DNA of 64,000 nucleotides, taken from positions 52,418,609 to 52,482,608 of the forward strand of contig CP136066.1 of the NCBI GenBank assembly GCA_032622095.1, given 5' to 3'. The notes under the pieces were generated by a model. The model was not told where the DNA came from. It saw nothing but the letters and a program-made list of their open reading frames with translations, and did not search any database. How positions within the stretch are numbered: position 1 is the stretch's first letter; the number at the start of each line of letters is the position of its first letter. The DNA is from Siphonodentalium dalli. Taxonomy: Eukaryota; Mollusca; Scaphopoda; Gadilida; Siphonodentaliidae. Both the position numbers and the translations under genes were made by a program. Shown here in pieces: positions 35,559-47,919 of the stretch.

Positions 35559-35861
35559 TTCCAGTCAATGAAAAGTGGAGATTGTGGGTATAGCAGGGTA
35601 ACAATGGTTGTTAATGTATACACATCGCAGCGTCGCTATGTGATACTATTCTAGCTGCTGTGTTCGTTTTCCAACAACTGTTTGGCGTTGTTGAAACGGG
35701 TAATAATTTATTAATATTATTGGAAAGAACCAGGAAATCGTAGGATGAAGTCAACACGTGTCGCATATTTCTAAAACGTCCAGAAAATATGCACCAAGAT
35801 GATTCTGACTACTGCCAGAGAAAATTTAAATGGTACTAGTCTGAAGTATTTCCATGCAGCT

Positions 35862-36119
35862 AAATAAGGTGCCGGTCATTTGCAGAATGAGGTCTCCAGC
35901 AGATGCATTTAGTGATGCTACCCAGCATAGCGGGCTAACATCACCAAATTCACCCTCTGAGGAACTCCTTTTGAAGGTAGTTCTCAATAGCTGATTAATA
36001 TCTAAACATAGTGGGGTCCCTAGATGGTGAATATGGTGATGTTAGCCCGCTATACGGGGTAGCATTACTAAATTCACCCTCTGGAGCCCTCATTCTGCAA
36101 ATGTCCGGCACCTTATTTT
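35862..36119. mobile_element. Fold-back element, AAATAAGGTGCCGG ends
   Basis: Two arms of about 107 bases are imperfect reverse complements. Ends are AAATAAGGTGCCGGTCATTT and AAATGTCCGGCACCTTATTT. Inner motifs TAGCGGGCTAACATCACCAA and GGTGATGTTAGCCCGCTATA face each other. Diverged copies are at 25885-26110 and 29590-29757. No coding capacity. Confidence 0.75.
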
Positions 36120-36243
36120 GAGGCCTGATAATTTCAAATAAGGAAATAAATTATAACGGAAGTTTATCGTCCCATTAGAAATGTTGCTACAGGGTCTGAA
36201 ATTCTTAAATAGTTGCGTGTGTATAAAATAATAGATATGAACT

Positions 36244-36628
36244 GAAGACCCCTGTCCGGAAAAGCTTCCATCAATTAATATTGATTTTATTTCTAATATT
36301 AAATCGGGACCGTTTATGTTACTATTTTTAGAACAGACCATTCGGATGATACCATATTGCGATATAGAGCACTGGTCTGTTCCTAAGGCTACGCACCGAA
36401 AGTCAAATGTCCCAGATTGATTGCTTGTATTGTTTTGTTCCACAGATATAAGCGATAATGAGTATAATTGACGTTTATTTGTGACAAAATTGTAGAATCA
36501 AATTTCTGGTCTTGGTTAACGGTAACCACTATTGTTCGTTAGCTGAACAAACACGCCTTTTTAGACCAGAAAATATTCGAAATAAAATTAATATTAATCG
36601 ATAGAAGCATTTCCGGACAGGAGTCTTC
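36244..36628. mobile_element. TIR MITE, GAAGACYCCTGTCCGGAAA ends
   Basis: GAAGACCCCTGTCCGGAAAA at the left and ATTTCCGGACAGGAGTCTTC at the right open a TIR of about 56 bases that continues through (A/T)ATTAATATT(G/A)ATTTTATTTC. The total is 385 bases with no transposase. No convincing target duplication. Confidence 0.7.
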
Positions 36629-37299
36629 GACTCAAATCTAATATGTTATAGCCCGATAACTATATAATACATGTTTACAAAGAGATAATCCACCTTTAAC
36701 ACCAAATGGTATTTCCAATTGGTCATTAAACTCATTCATCTTTTATCTCAAATAAATAAATAAATGTAAAAACAAATTCAACGTGACTTGGGTTTCTGGA
36801 ACAAAATTGTGCAAGAGAATGATGGTGGAGTATTTAAACAAAAGAAACTTGTGATCATCAAAAGTGCAAATTCACGTTTACAACAAAACCATAAATGAGA
36901 TTATTGACTTACTGAAAAAATGATTTGTCTTAAAAATTATTTTTAAAGTGACAAATAAATCTACAAGCTATGGTCTACTATCTTTAAAATACTCAATACC
37001 TAAAATATATTGTGCCAAAATGTCCACCTTACTATATGTAGAATAATTTTCAAGTTTAATGAATAAATAATTATATTTATGAAAAAAAATTCTTCTAATT
37101 GACCTGTACAGAGACGGAAATGAAACTATGTTACATATCCAACTGGTTCTTGGGGCTGTATCCAACAGGGAACCAAATTATTCCAAATGAAGAACCAATG
37201 GTTCTTGGTGGAAGGTAGACAGGGGAATTGGTTCTTAAGGAAGATTGCACTTATTTCAAAACCCCAAAGAAGCCCATATAGGCCTTATTTGGATCTGAA
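36629..37299. repeat. Mostly unannotated; GAACC cluster at 37140-37235
   Basis: No gene is seen. GGTTCTTGGGG, GGGAACCAAAT, AAATGAAGAACCAATGG, TTCTTGGTGG and TTGGTTCTTAAGG at 37140-37235 resemble the repeat at 28681-29335. Confidence 0.4.
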
Positions 37300-37680
37300 T
37301 TACGCTTTATATCAACGTAAATGAGCACAAAAACAGTCGTATATGAGCGTATTCATATGACATATATATACGTCCGTATCGGGAGTATTTGATGCACTCA
37401 CCCCATCCCATACGAAGCACGCCCATATTGGCATTATTTAATCTTAACTTTTTTATTTTTCATTGACACGACTTACCAGAATCACGCTCTTTATACTGTG
37501 GTTTCACTGCGGCCCGCGCCATTTAACGGAATAACGGGTATACGCTCATTGTGGACTTATTTCAGAATCGACTTTTTCATGCCCCATTTTTCACATTCAA
37601 ATAATGCCAATTTAGGCGTACTTGGGTTTTTGAAATACGTTCAATATGAACCTATTTGTATGAGGATATGTTGTGCAGCC
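37300..37680. repeat. Part-copy of the 3585-4940 TIR element
   Basis: CATACGAAGCACGCCCATATTGGCATTAT, TTCATTGACACGA, CACTGCGGCCCGCGCCATT, AACGGGTATACGCTC, TTATTTCAGAAT and CAATATGAACCTATTT correspond in order to one arm of the fold-back at 4408-4795. It is truncated and rearranged. Confidence 0.55.
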
Positions 37681-38312
37681 AGCGATGAGCAAAATCTGTG
37701 TTCCTATGGTTGAACTGGGTACAGTGCTTAATTACTTTGGCGACTTTCTGGCTTCTGTGCATGTTTCTATCGACTGCATAATCGAATACGCACTCATAGA
37801 AGCATACCTGTGGCCATATTTGGATTGATTGATTTATTGCACAAGTCACATAACAGTGAGACAAGCAAAACTTATATACACATATGGACATTGGTGGTAT
37901 TTCTCGAGCCATTGCATATTTTGTCGGGCATCCGTCCTCAATGGCCGCCGGCAGCGCGAACACTGATACAATCATTTGTTCACAATTACCGTTTTTGTCA
38001 ATATACCGCAATCACAGCAATGGACATTGTGGACATTGGGAATGTCAATAACATGCAGACAGACAGCGGACATGCAAGATTCTTGTTGTCACGTTTAATT
38101 TATATATAATATAGTGCATGGAACGACTGTCATCAATGTATACATATTTATATGCAATTAGATTATATGAAAACGACTTAGCTGTGTCATTAACATGTAA
38201 TATGACGTTTATAATTAAGCAGTGATGTACAATAAACAGACAATGCTGTATAATGTAAATAGCGAGATTAACACTATATATCTGTAAATACTCAATATCG
38301 AGTATAATCGTA
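37681..38312. other. Intronic stretch, possible retroelement tail
   Basis: Read on the minus strand, 37825-37850 gives CAATAAATCAATCAATCC, which resembles the (CAAT)n-tailed retroelement end seen at 54691. Nothing else is supported. Confidence 0.3.
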
Positions 38313-38369
38313 GGAAATGTTCTGATAATAAGTTAAACAAGCGGCCAACTTGTTATCAGAACATTTCCC
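38313..38369. repeat. Short hairpin family, copy 2
   Basis: GGAAATGTTCTGATAATAAG and CTTGTTATCAGAACATTTCC form a near-perfect hairpin related to 24333-24395. Confidence 0.65.
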
Positions 38370-38514
38370 GCCAATGAATATGAACCTTTCAGCACTAGTA
38401 TAATATGTTCGTCAATGTGTCGTCTGCTTAAACTATATCTTCTGAACGTCCCTCCAGGCGAATAATAGACCACTCCAATATATATACTTTTAAAACCGAA
38501 CTTATTTCTTGTAG

Positions 38515-38625
38515 TTGACAGGTGCGCTGATTTTGCATCTCCTTGCTCGGGAAATGGCGTGTGCGTAGACAGTGATGACGGATACAGTTGTACGTGTATC
38601 AGTGAATATTTTGGCGACATTTGCA
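38515..38625 (+). CDS. EGF-like domain exon 2 (EGF/TSP1 gene)
   Basis: Acceptor TATTTCTTGTAG before 38515 and donor GTAAGT after 38625; 111 bases, phase 1-1. Translation is a full EGF module: C-x6-C-x5-C-x8-C-x1-C-x8-C, including CSGNGVCVDSDDGYSCTC and a final EYFGDIC. The GYSCTC and YFGDIC segments are the standard EGF turn elements. It joins in frame both to the upstream TSP1 exon and to the Cys-rich exon at 40704, supporting one transcript. Extracellular; partner unknown. Confidence 0.8.
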
Positions 38626-38685
38626 GTAAGTATACCATGTCCTGTGATATATTGATTCAACATATATGTATAGTTGATAAATAGA

Positions 38686-38826
38686 GAATACCTACAGTTT
38701 TTGTTTGAATACCGAAATATGTCATGAGTGTCTGGAAAGAAATGCAAGCTGCGAGTGAAAATTAGATATTTCTTTCCAGACAGGAATAGGATGTTTCAGG
38801 TATTCAATCCAAAAATGTAGGTGTTC
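38686..38826. mobile_element. Fold-back MITE, GAATACCTACA ends
   Basis: GAATACCTACAGTTTTTG(TTTGAATACC) at the left pairs with GGTATTCAATCCAAAAATGTAGGTGTTC at the right. Inner TGTCTGGAAAGAAAT pairs with ATTTCTTTCCAGACA. Length is 141 bases, non-coding. Confidence 0.7.
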
Positions 38827-40703
38827 TTTTTCTTTTATGCGTCTTACTTATGCTTAAAGTTGATAAAATATGCAGCATTCTCACTTTTAATAGCACAATA
38901 AATTAAACAATACACGGAAAGCAACACCTGGTTGACCCATATTTTTGACACCAATCAGCTGATAGGTGCAAGTAGCAAACCGTTATCAAGTGATCACGCC
39001 GTGACGAAATTATGTAAGCTACAATGAAATAACAAAACGCGATTTCAGTGTAGCTTCTAAGAGATACATACGATTAAAGTTTCGGTAATTTTCCGCTATT
39101 TTATGGACAGGCATATAATAAAATATATATTAGATACGAGTAGAAATTAACATCACATTTCAGCCCATTAATAATTTAACACACTGCTGATCAGTTCTGA
39201 ATATCATTTGTAAATATCGTATCACCGCAGCTGAACACCGCATAAATAAACGCAGTGGCGACCTTCGAGTTGCGAACTAAAATTAAGAAATGTCTCCGGA
39301 ACCGTTACACATGTAAATGTACACGATCATCGCAATCTGGCGTTCGTTTTGGAACCAAATAGACTCATGCGACTTTGTTCTAATGAATATAGTAGAAAAT
39401 AAGTTGGATTGTAAATAAGTTGGATTGTGAAATCTTAGCTGTGTCAATGTAGATTTCATCTCGTTAGACGCCTATTATAATATAACCAACACGATTAAGT
39501 CTGCCAGTAATTAGGCTGGCTTGGTGCTGATTGGTGATTTGTTTTCTTGTATATCCATAATGTCTGTAGGACGAAATTGTTCTTCAATAAAACCCTACTC
39601 GCTCACCGTTGTCATATTGCAAAATTGGTTGTTCAGAAACGAATCCGTCCACCACCAGTTTATATTTTTGAACGACCAGGAACAAACAACCGATATAATG
39701 CGAATGACACTTATGTAATACGGATGGACACAGTTTGCGTGTCACTATAACAATATACACACTTGTTCCTAGAATTGCAAAGTTATTGTTGTGTCATATT
39801 TACAAATGCGTATGACGCATTCCGTTGATTCCGTTGATGTCGGAAATATAAATAATAATATCTAGACTAAATTATTTGAACTTACTTCGCGATTATAAAT
39901 GTTTGTTGACAAATCACTGTAACAGTTCTGTTTACATAACACTGGTTTCAATATGCATCAGTTTGTTATTTGAGAACTTTCAATAATTTATATAGTTATA
40001 GCAAATCGAGCTATATAATTTTATCAATCGACATACCACACTGAGTGGTGAACTACCATCCCCTACATGGGCGGAGCTGATCTTCATATTTGGTGAATTT
40101 AACCCCCTCGAGTGTCGCGCATCTGCCCATCAGAAGTGGTTAATCAGCATACAAGAAAGTCATACTAGTAATGAACCCCATCCCCCAATTTTAAGATGGT
40201 ACAAATTCTCGCCAGTATTTAGTTACCAATCCTTTAGTCGGAGGAGTTTTGACCCAATAGTTTAGTTAAAAGTTGACTAATATTTAGTCACGTGTAACTA
40301 AACTTTTTTAGAGTGTAGCTATTCGGCAATTTTAGATGCTCAGAATATTGCGTGAGAACTTCAACGTTGTTTCAGTCTCATAATCCGTTTATTATATTGC
40401 GCAGCTACAGTCGAGAAACCGACATATGTTTCATTATATAATGTACATTCCAGAATCTCGAAGTTTATGTTCCAGAATCTAAGGAGTTTGAACTGTTTGT
40501 TTATACTAACTGTGTCACCAAATTGATGTACATCTCTCATCCAGCTGGAATTTCGGTTCTTGTGAAATAAAAACATGTATAATCCCACAAGGGATCACAA
40601 GTATTATCAGCTCCCAACGTACATGTAGTATACCAGTATCACAAGGGCACTGCATAACACGATTACCAGACGTACCATGCAACCAATCTATGCTTTGTTT
40701 CAG
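38827..40703. other. Intronic stretch, no gene seen
   Basis: A repeat-like end, AACTTTTTTAGAGTGTAG, lies near 40301-40318 with several TTAGTTA(A/C) motifs before it (40210-40300). Nothing else recognised. Confidence 0.35.
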
Positions 40704-40781
40704 ATTGCACAGTGTCAAGTGTTTGTGGATGGGCAGTATGCGGAGAGAAGACTTTCGATTTCTGGAAATGTGTGGGATGTG
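40704..40781 (+). CDS. Short Cys-rich exon (EGF/TSP1 gene, tentative)
   Basis: Acceptor TGCTTTGTTTCAG before 40704 and donor GTGAGT after 40781; 78 bases, phase 1-1, matching the neighbouring exons. It reads CTVSSVCGWAVCGEK then TFDFWKCVGC, five cysteines in 25 residues. I do not recognise the fold. The good splice sites, matching phase and high cysteine content support it as an exon; its brevity argues for caution. It would follow EGF exon 2 directly and precede the exon at 53002. Confidence 0.55.
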
Positions 40782-40914
40782 GTGAGTATCTTTACTGAGT
40801 TACGCAGTGTACGAGCTCCGCGACAGATATTCGTGCCGTCGCAATGTTCCTCACCCCTTTTGTTAAACGATCAGGGCATTCGAGTTGTACATGTATATAT
40901 GATATGACTATGCG

Positions 40915-41740
40915 ACACAGAAAATCTATCATTGGCGAAAACGAAGCTTGTTTTCTCTGTAAAAGATGCAACAATTGAAATTCGGATAATTCCACCATCG
41001 CCTGAATTATTTTAACTTTTAACACGTAATGGCCATTTGCCTTCATCTGATTATGTGATGTGACTATGAGACTGAGAAAAACAACAATTGACCACGTGGC
41101 AATGAAGCATGGTTTTCTGTGAAAGAGGCAATAAATAAACATGCTTCATTGCCACCAGTGATAGTTTTTAACTAGGTAATTTTCAATTATTGCCTCTTTC
41201 ACAGAAACAACATGCTTTGTTGTCACAAATGGTTGTTTTTTGTATTAGTCGTATAGCGATATATCAAAACAAGATGAGAGTAATTGATTATTAGATATTC
41301 AGTAAACATAATACAAGCGGGATAAACTGTGGGTAATTTTCAAGAAAAATTATCCGAACTTCAATTATTGCCTCTTTCACATAAAACATGCTTCATTCAT
41401 TGTCACCAGTGGTTGTTTCTCTGAGTGGAATAGCCATATTAAACAATAAGATGGGAGTAATTGCCCATTACATTTTAGGTAAACAACTGAAGCGGGGGGT
41501 GTACTAAACTAGGTCATTTTCAAGGAACTAAATTCTTGCCTCTTTCACAGAGAACACATGCTTCATTGTAACCAGTGATAGTTTTTCTAAGGTGTTATGG
41601 TAAACCAAAATAAGGCGGGTGGGGAAATAAAACAGTCAATTTTCAAGGAAGATTCTCCGAAATTCAATTATTGTCCCTTTCACATTCACATAAAACACAC
41701 GCTTCATTGTCAGCAATGATAGTTTTTTTTCTGAGTAGCA
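40915..41740. repeat. Satellite with inverted leading units
   Basis: Four direct units carry TTGCCTCTTTCACA(G) followed by ACATGCTTCATTGT and CCAGTG(A/G)T(A/T)GTTTTT, at about 41190, 41368, 41535 and 41671. Two preceding units (about 40950 and 41120) are in the opposite orientation (TGTGAAAGAGGCAA). Period is about 135-180 bases. Non-coding. Confidence 0.65.
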
Positions 41741-43224
41741 TAGTAATATGGAATGATATAATGGGAGTATTAAATTGGTCGCTATGTATTAAGGTTAAAA
41801 TAAATCAGGCGGTGGGATATTAATATCATCCATCGTGGCATTGGCTGTGGTATGGACAATTTTCACTCTCGGTGCCAGATAGTTGGGCCGAAGATGAGGC
41901 TTGCCGAGTCTTTGAACCAATTATCTGGCCACAATGTTGAGATAATTCCTGGAAAAAAACGCAGCGAATTTAGGTGAACTCGACATGGCTGCACCACATT
42001 GCACCTGGCATGAATTCCAAAAATCGCGCGTATTGATATGAAGTTTTTACAACTAGACTAGTTATAGAACTGCGTTTGTATTGGAAGATGTTCCTACACC
42101 AGTACCATTATAATTAGAAAACTGAACACGTTTATGTTTATATGACATTAAAATGTTAGTATGACGAGTTCGATGATTTGTTGCAACGGTGACAGTTTTT
42201 CGAAAGGGGAACTATTTCGTTCCTTCTTTATGAGTCGCCTATTATTTACATGTTACGAAATGCAAAAGTACTATACCCGCTTCGCTTTGGGACATTGGAC
42301 TTCCGTTTGATCAAGCATGTTCATACATACAGTAGCTCACAGTTCATTTTATGCAACTCTCGTTTGCATGTGGGCTTATGTTGTATGTTATCTGTGGAAG
42401 TTGGAAGCATATCTCCAATGTTATTAGCATCTACGAATTTGTCCGTATTTATTGACTTGAAATTAAAGCGTGACTGTTTGTCGCCATCTTAGTGACTATT
42501 GTGAAATCGACGATGAATGATACACACCAGTGACTTTTCCCAGAACTTAACGATGTTGGTAACGTGATCCATGGGCCTAAGTCCTAACTTAATGTTAACA
42601 TCGCTATATCATATCATATCACTACTTTATATAAACAAAATTGAAACGGATTTTGCGGTAAGGCCAAACTATTTAATCCATTTGGTGTAGTTGTTGTCTG
42701 ACAAGCATATTTAGAAAGAAGTTAACAGACATGTTTGAACAGTTTGCGAGATACGGGAGTTTAGCTACCCCTCCACACGCATACTTTTGGTCGAAGAATT
42801 GCATATGTTTGATAACAACATTACCAAATTTCGTAATTGATCATAACGGAACACACGATGACGTTTGCTGAAAAGTGTGCCAGCATACATTGTTTAAGTG
42901 ATTAAAGACGTGTTCATGCTTCCAGACCACAGTCACAACAATATATCATGTTGATATCAGCTAAGATAAGCATGCATCGACGTCGACTTTGTAGGCCAGA
43001 TATATGTTACATGACACACAATGTATACATATAGTCTCACAAATATGAAACAAGATCACTTTGATATAAATCAATATTATGTTCAAATGAATTCCCAGAA
43101 TAGTCTCACCATGGTGCCTGTTCTCTCAGTTTTATATTCCAGTATATATCTAAATAACTAAATCAAAAGCAAAATAGTGTGATGTGTAGCTGAGAGAACA
43201 TTGTAAATTTGCCATATATTCAGT
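41741..43224. other. Intronic stretch, no feature seen
   Basis: No exon, RNA gene or clear repeat recognised. Confidence 0.35.
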
Positions 43225-44946
43225 TCGTTTGCATGTTCAAGACTTAAAATAGGGTAGATGGTATCTTAACCAGCGAAAAATCGCCTTATTTCCCGTTCGC
43301 TTTGTGTTTGGTGCCGCAGACTTTCGGAAAAGAGCCAATCGATATTCATTGTATATTTCCTGATCGAATAGCCTGTTCGCCATACCTATGTTAAAAGTGT
43401 ACAGCATATCATTTTAGTTCGTGGAATGTTCAAGAGTTCAAATAGCGTAGTGGGGGAGGCAATATCCTGTATATCCTGATAACATACAACTTTGGCCACA
43501 CCCTTAGTTAATTTTGAGAGCATATCATATCGGGATGTGGTGTCTTCAAGACTTCAAATAGGCTAGGGTATCCTCAAAACACAGAAATTTCGCCAGTCTT
43601 ATTTGCCAGCCTTTTTTCGTAAAGTGTTCATGCTTTCTGAACCCAATCCATCTATATAAATTGTGTACTTCCTTATACCACTACCCGTTGTCCATACACT
43701 TAGTTAAATTGATGAGATTTCGATCCAGTTTGTGGTGTATTCCAGTTTTCAAATTGGGAAGGAGGTACTAAAACAGTGAAACTTAAAAACGACTATTTGC
43801 CAGCCGCTGTTTGTAAATTGTCACCGGCTAACGCTCAAACAATTTGTTCATATCGAGAGCATATAGCTTCAGTTCAAGGTGTGCTCAAGAGTTTAAATGG
43901 GATATTGGGTCCTCCAAAATAGTGAGTATTCCCCTTTCTCGTTCGCCTGCCGATTTTTGTAAAGTATCCCAAACATTCGCGAACCAACCCATCCATAAAA
44001 GAAATGTACTTCCTAATATGGCTTCCATGTCTCCCCGACCTGAGTTATTATTGGTAGCATATATTTTCAGTTCATGGTCTGTTTAAGACTTCAAATGGGG
44101 TAGGTGGGCTCAAAATAAGAACATTAATCTTTCGTCTTTGCCAGCCGTCTTTTGTGAGTGTCATGTATTATCTCGGGAACCAAATCACCAATAAACATTG
44201 TATATAATACATGATAGCACTACCTTTCGTTCACAGACTCAGTTACTATTGAGAGCATATAATGTAAGACCATGGTGTGTCCAAGAGTTGAACTGGGTTA
44301 CGGGGTCCCCAATACCGTGATATATCGCCTTTCTTTTTTACTAGCCGCTGTTTGTAAACTGTCCCAACATTCGAGAACCGCCCATCCATAAAAGATGTAT
44401 ACTTCATTATATAAATACCATATGTCCACACCCTAAGTTAATATTTGGAGCATATCCGTTCAGTTGTTCAGTTGTTGTGTGGTTAAGACTTCAAATAGGA
44501 TAAGGTGCCCTCAAAAAACGAAAATTCAAATATCGTAGTTGCCAACCGCTTTTTGAAAATTGCCCAGAATTTCGAAAACCAAACTAACCACATAGATTGT
44601 ATAGTTCCTGATAGCGCTTCAATTCGTTCACACCGTCGGTTAATATTAAGGGCACACGGCTTCTGTTCAAGTGTTTTAAATGTGTTAAGTGGTTCCACTA
44701 AACACAAGTTATTCGCATTTATCGTTTGTCATCCGCATATTTTAATGTGCCAAAGCATTCGGGAACAAACCTATCGACAAACATGGTATATTTCCTGATA
44801 TTACTACCCTTTGGTCACATCCCCAGTCTATATTGAGAACATCCTTTCAGTTCGTGGTGTGTTCAACATCAACACTTTAATTGGGTAGGGGTCATCAGAA
44901 CAGCAAATTCGCCTTTCTTATTTTTATTTATCAGCCGCCTTATGTA
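43225..44946 (+). repeat. Satellite array, about 196-bp unit, about ten copies
   Basis: The landmark TTCAAGAGTTCAAATAGGGTA (variable) recurs near 43239, 43428, 43547, 43744, 43885, 44084, 44280, 44483, 44672 and 44870. Most intervals are 189-203 bases; two are shorter, suggesting deletions. Other shared blocks are GCCAGCCG(C/T)(T/C)TTTGTAAA, CATTCG(G/C)GAACCAA and AGTTAATATTGAGAGCATAT. The units are strongly diverged, so the array is old. Non-coding. Confidence 0.7.
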
Positions 44947-44951
44947 TAATA

Positions 44952-45014
<63 letters not shown>
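44947..45014. repeat. (AT)n microsatellite
   Basis: About 65 bases of AT dinucleotide at the edge of the satellite array. Confidence 0.95.
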
Positions 45015-45016
<2 letters not shown>

Positions 45017-46119
45017 ATATTATATTAATAATAAATTACATGTGAGAAATAAAATGTGTTGTATCTGGAGGCTTGGTAGGCTGATGACATCTTCGAACAC
45101 GCTTGCGGTGTCTGCGGATCCGGTTTGCATCACATGAATCATGAATTGGTCCCATTATAATCATTTAGAAAAGTATGTTTTGTCGTTATCATAAATATGT
45201 ATATTTTCAACCAAACGTGTCTGTGGGAGAGGTACCTAAAATCAAATATCGCAAACCGTTCACAATTTCTGTAAAATTCATTCTACATGTGATTTACAGG
45301 TAATTTGTGTGCCATTTGAATTATATAGTTTGTCATTATTTCAGTCATACACAATCGATGTTAATGAATGTATAGTTAACTGTTATCAATACAATATTTT
45401 GTTGTTGTAACTGGGTGTCTGGCACTATGAGCACAACTGTAATTAATAAAACGGTATTTCTGGATCAGGTCTTCGGTAGACGATTATATTGCGTCCCATT
45501 AAGATTAAATAGAAAATGTTATAAAACATATGTAATATTAAGACCAAAAACGTGTTTTGGGGAGTGGTAGCTAAAATCCAACAACATACTAAATGTTCAA
45601 AATTCCTGTCTACTTTTATCTATGTATGCTTGTCAGATAACTATTACACCAAATGTATTAACTAGTTTGGTACTATTGTGATATTAGCTTGAATGATAAT
45701 GTTTGAAAAAAATATTTGTGTGAAAAAAGATCGATTTTTCAGAATGGCAGCGAAATTAAAACATTAATCAACACTGTTTACCTTTCAAGTAGATATATGG
45801 TATGATGTAGTGATTTTAACATCAATTATATTGACAACTTAGTTAGGACTTAGGCACAGGGCTCGATTTACCAAAATTGCGAAGTTCTCGAAAAAGTCAC
45901 TGGTGGGAAATATTCATAGCCGACTCCGCTGTTTTTTATTGTCATTTTCGTGAACAATATTTATTTCTCCTTAAAAACAGTTTGGTTTCAACTTGTTCTA
46001 CCCGACCACTTTTGACGTTTGGCCGCTGCTCTATATTGGGAGAGTCAATCCAATATATTAATTGCTATATGTTTGGAAAATAAAGAAGAAACGAATGTTG
46101 AAATTTATAGCTAATTATG
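45015..46119. other. Intronic stretch, no feature seen
   Basis: AT-rich, no gene or repeat recognised. Confidence 0.35.
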
Positions 46120-46736
46120 ACATAGGTACCTGGCCCTGATGCCGCTCTGCCAACATTGCACGAACCACACCATTAGACTCATTTGGGATACCTACACGCA
46201 TAGCTAATTTTGGTTATAATTGGCGACATATGTTTTATCCCGGCATGCTGGTGCCTCGTGCCCCAAAACCTGTTCCCATCACACCCTTCCCATCACTGAT
46301 TCGAACAGGGCCACTTTGGTTTCGTTGAATCACATAACTAGTTTCCCAGTATCATAACTATAAATATTACTTGGAGAAATCGGTGACTAAGAGATTTTTA
46401 TAAATTTTAGTGCCCCTTCCCTCCCGATTACTAACCAAAACGACACCAAATGTGGCATCTTTACACGACAAGATTAGATTCCGCGTATCACGGAGAAGAA
46501 CATGTATTAATTATGTAGATAGCTGTTAAAAAATATTAGTATTAATTTTGGTGTCCATCTTCTCCCCAATCCCTGACTCAATCCACTTTTGGCATCTTTA
46601 ATCAACCCAATTATACTCCTTATCTGATGGTGATGACTATTTATAAGTTTGGTGGAGATCGTCGACGAGACATATTCTTATCAAATTTAGTGACCCACTC
46701 CTATCTCTGACCAAACGGCACCCATTTTAGTCTAGG
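46120..46736. repeat. Satellite array, left part (split by transposon)
   Basis: Units of about 170-190 bases share GACCAAA(A)CG(A/G)CACC, TTTGGCATCTTTA, ATTATACTCCT(T)ATCT and TTTGGTG(T/C)CC(A/C). The same family resumes at 48491, so one array was split by the TIR element between. Confidence 0.6.
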
Positions 46737-47669
46737 CAGGGCTGGAGGTCAAGTGTCACCAACGATCCGAATTTATGCGACCAGTGCAATCTTATAGGAA
46801 AATTATCGTAGTTTATGGATCCGGTTCTTGCATAGCCAAAAGTGGACGAGAAATTAGTTTTTTCTGTATGTTTCATAGGGTACCCCACTGAAATATAGGG
46901 TCGATTTTAAGCAATTGCTGTGTATCATACATGTGATTGTGGGATTACTAAACACATGCAGATATAATATAATTGTGGTCTGGTGGCCCTCTACGATACG
47001 TATATACAATATATTGCGTTGCATTTTCTATCATGACGTCATATCGACGAAATCAGCGTGACTCAGCACAATTTTATGACGATTCACACAAACAGTCGCA
47101 TGTCAACTCCAGCGATTGATTTATTTATGCATATTTCATAGCATATCATATGTTTTTGGAAACAGTAGCATATTGCGAACAACAATCATAAATGCTTTTC
47201 ATAAAATGATTCATATTTTGTTGATGGTAGCTACCCCCCCTCCCATATGTTGCGAAATATGTAAATTTCCAAATAACGATGATTTGACTATTCCGCTAAC
47301 TTAATAACTCCACCAACATTAATATATTGTGAAATTCCTGCAAAATTTTCATGACTCAGCAAAATTTAAGGACGATTCACCGATATTGTCACATTTCAAC
47401 TAGGTTCATTTGTTCAACCTTACGTATTTCATAGAATTTCATATGTTACTGGAAACATTGGCATATTGCAAACAATATCCGACAATGATTGTATTGACAT
47501 GTTAGAAATTATGTTTATGGTGACCAAAAAGCTACCCCTCCCCCAAAAGGGACAACATTTGTTCTTTTTTTTTAAATAATGAAAACATGGAATTCTAACT
47601 CAAATTTCTCAATATATATATAAACTAGACATTATGTACTCCTATTCATTACTCACTCATTTACATATA

Positions 47670-47676
47670 GACACAT

Positions 47677-47744
<68 letters not shown>

Positions 47745-47745
47745 C

Positions 47746-47778
<33 letters not shown>

Positions 47779-47790
47779 ATGTGTGTGCGT
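47670..47790. repeat. Compound (AC)n(AT)n(GT)n microsatellite
   Basis: ACACACACAC, then a long AT run with one GC interruption, then GTGTGTGTGT. It can fold back on itself. A 65-codon frame here is pure repeat. Confidence 0.9.
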
Positions 47791-47919
47791 GTGTATGCTG
47801 TGTAGTATTACGATATCAAACGAACGGAATACAATGGCTAGTTGTGTCACCAGTACATGTTATCACAACAAGACATTCAAGAAACAGCTTCAACTAATGC
47901 CCATGTATGTTCAAGATTG

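Noticed and set aside
36090-36443. 117-codon minus-strand frame
   Set aside because: It spans the end of one fold-back element and the left TIR of another; chance opening.
40915-44946. Regularly spaced repeats that might suggest a CRISPR array
   Set aside because: Units are about 135-200 bases, diverged throughout, with no short identical repeat and unique spacers, and the setting is an animal genome.
47653-47850. 65-codon frame rich in Ile, Tyr, Thr and His
   Set aside because: Translation of the AT/GT microsatellite.
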